Below, in pieces: positions 63,862 to 64,000 of a stretch of DNA of 64,000 nt. This DNA comes from an uncultured Mycoplasmataceae bacterium (GTDB lineage Bacteria; Bacillota_I; Bacilli_A; Mycoplasmatales; Mycoplasmoidaceae). Position numbers and translations under genes: made by a program. Each line of letters starts with the position of its first letter. Within the stretch, counting starts at the first letter, position 1. Below the pieces are notes generated by a model. The model made no database searches. It was not told the DNA's origin and saw nothing but the letters and a program-made list of their open reading frames with translations. The stretch covers positions 1-64,000 of the forward strand of contig CANEON010000003.1 in NCBI GenBank assembly GCA_947429165.1. Reading direction: 5' to 3'.

Positions 63862-64000
63862 ATGAAAAGAAACTTCAAGATTAAACTATTAAGTTTATTA
63901 GGAATGTCTGCAATGTTAGTTGTTCCTATGGTTTCACTAACTTCTTGTGGTAAAGTATCTCAATACTTTATGCCAGTTATTATTGGTGGTGAAAAGATTG
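63862..64000 (+). CDS. Lipoprotein, 5' part only
   Basis: The window ends 46 codons into this gene. The N-terminus M-K-R-N-F-K-I-K-L-L, then a hydrophobic stretch, and the lipobox L-T-S-C at about residues 26-29 form a lipoprotein signal peptide. The mature part begins G-K-V-S-Q-Y-F-M-P-V. It starts 2 bases after dnaB. Its function cannot be judged from this piece. Confidence 0.78.
   Translation, partial: MKRNFKIKLLSLLGMSAMLVVPMVSLTSCGKVSQYFMPVIIGGEKI

Overview
The window is a 64 kb piece of a mollicute chromosome. Nearly every protein reads through in-frame TGA codons that fall where the family has tryptophan (for example the thioredoxin W-C-G-P-C motif and the triosephosphate isomerase N-W-K-M motif), so all coordinates below use translation table 4. 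Low GC, A/T-rich spacers, many lipoproteins with a lipobox Cys, a PTS permease, acetate kinase and no sign of cell-wall genes fit the Mycoplasma/Ureaplasma group. Several blocks (deoD-deoC-deoA-cdd-phosphohexomutase, tpiA-gpmI, gmk...PP2C-kinase-pgi, rpsF-ssb-rpsR...rplI-dnaB, thyA-folA-scpA-scpB) resemble the M. genitalium/M. pneumoniae gene order as I remember it. The leucine-rich-repeat lipoprotein would fit a mucosal or protist-associated relative such as the Malacoplasma lineage, but the species cannot be fixed from the sequence alone.

Layout. 1-2.9 kb: 3' part of a lactose-type PTS permease with an unusually long basic linker, then class II aldolase. 3.0-4.6 kb: small lipoprotein and convergent mnmA. 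4.7-9.4 kb: nucleoside salvage operon. 9.5-11.2 kb: BspA-type LRR lipoprotein. 11.4-13.7 kb: tpiA-gpmI, then tRNA-Thr. 13.9-17.3 kb: small coiled-coil protein, trmL, an FAD-only reductase remnant, miaA, hemW-like. 17.3-20.4 kb: lipoprotein, a Lys/Ala/Cys-rich small protein, and dnaK under a CIRCE operator. 20.4-23.8 kb: CaCA-type exchanger facing an lspA-rlu-tsaB-rimI operon. 23.9-28.7 kb: pyrG, two tRNAs (Gln, Glu), a membrane protein, topA-trxA. 28.7-31.4 kb: large lipoprotein gene broken by one in-frame TAA. 31.4-39.3 kb: rpe-ktrA, ktrB, gmk-rlmN-PP2C-kinase, pgi. 39.4-49.9 kb: small protein, ackA, plsC-thyA-folA-scpA-scpB, degV, ytpR, a membrane protein, a putative nuclease, thiI, nrnA-like. 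49.9-59.6 kb: dnaE, exonuclease, lysS, a hypothetical plus dual-nuclease pair, and an Ald-like protein. 59.6-64 kb: rpsU, then rpsF-ssb-rpsR-FNT transporter-rplI-dnaB and the start of another lipoprotein.

How it works together. Nucleosides are phosphorolysed by DeoD and DeoA; the phosphohexomutase probably converts the pentose phosphate and DeoC feeds acetaldehyde and glyceraldehyde-3-phosphate into glycolysis, for which Fba, TpiA, GpmI and Pgi are present here. AckA makes ATP and the FNT channel could export acid end products. The rest is core replication (DnaE, DnaB, SSB, TopA, ScpAB, flap-type exonuclease), tRNA modification (MnmA, ThiI, MiaA, TrmL, TsaB) and surface lipoproteins.

No rRNA, CRISPR array, insertion sequence or prophage was seen. 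No gene-free stretch exceeds 300 bases. The points I find most worth checking are a recurring promoter layout that places TATAAT exactly six bases before the start codon (leaderless mRNAs), a thioredoxin-reductase-like protein lacking its whole NADPH domain, a two-gene unit encoding a protein with both PD-(D/E)XK and DEDDy nuclease motifs, a small basic protein with CKCG repeats, and a lipoprotein gene with a single in-frame ochre codon.
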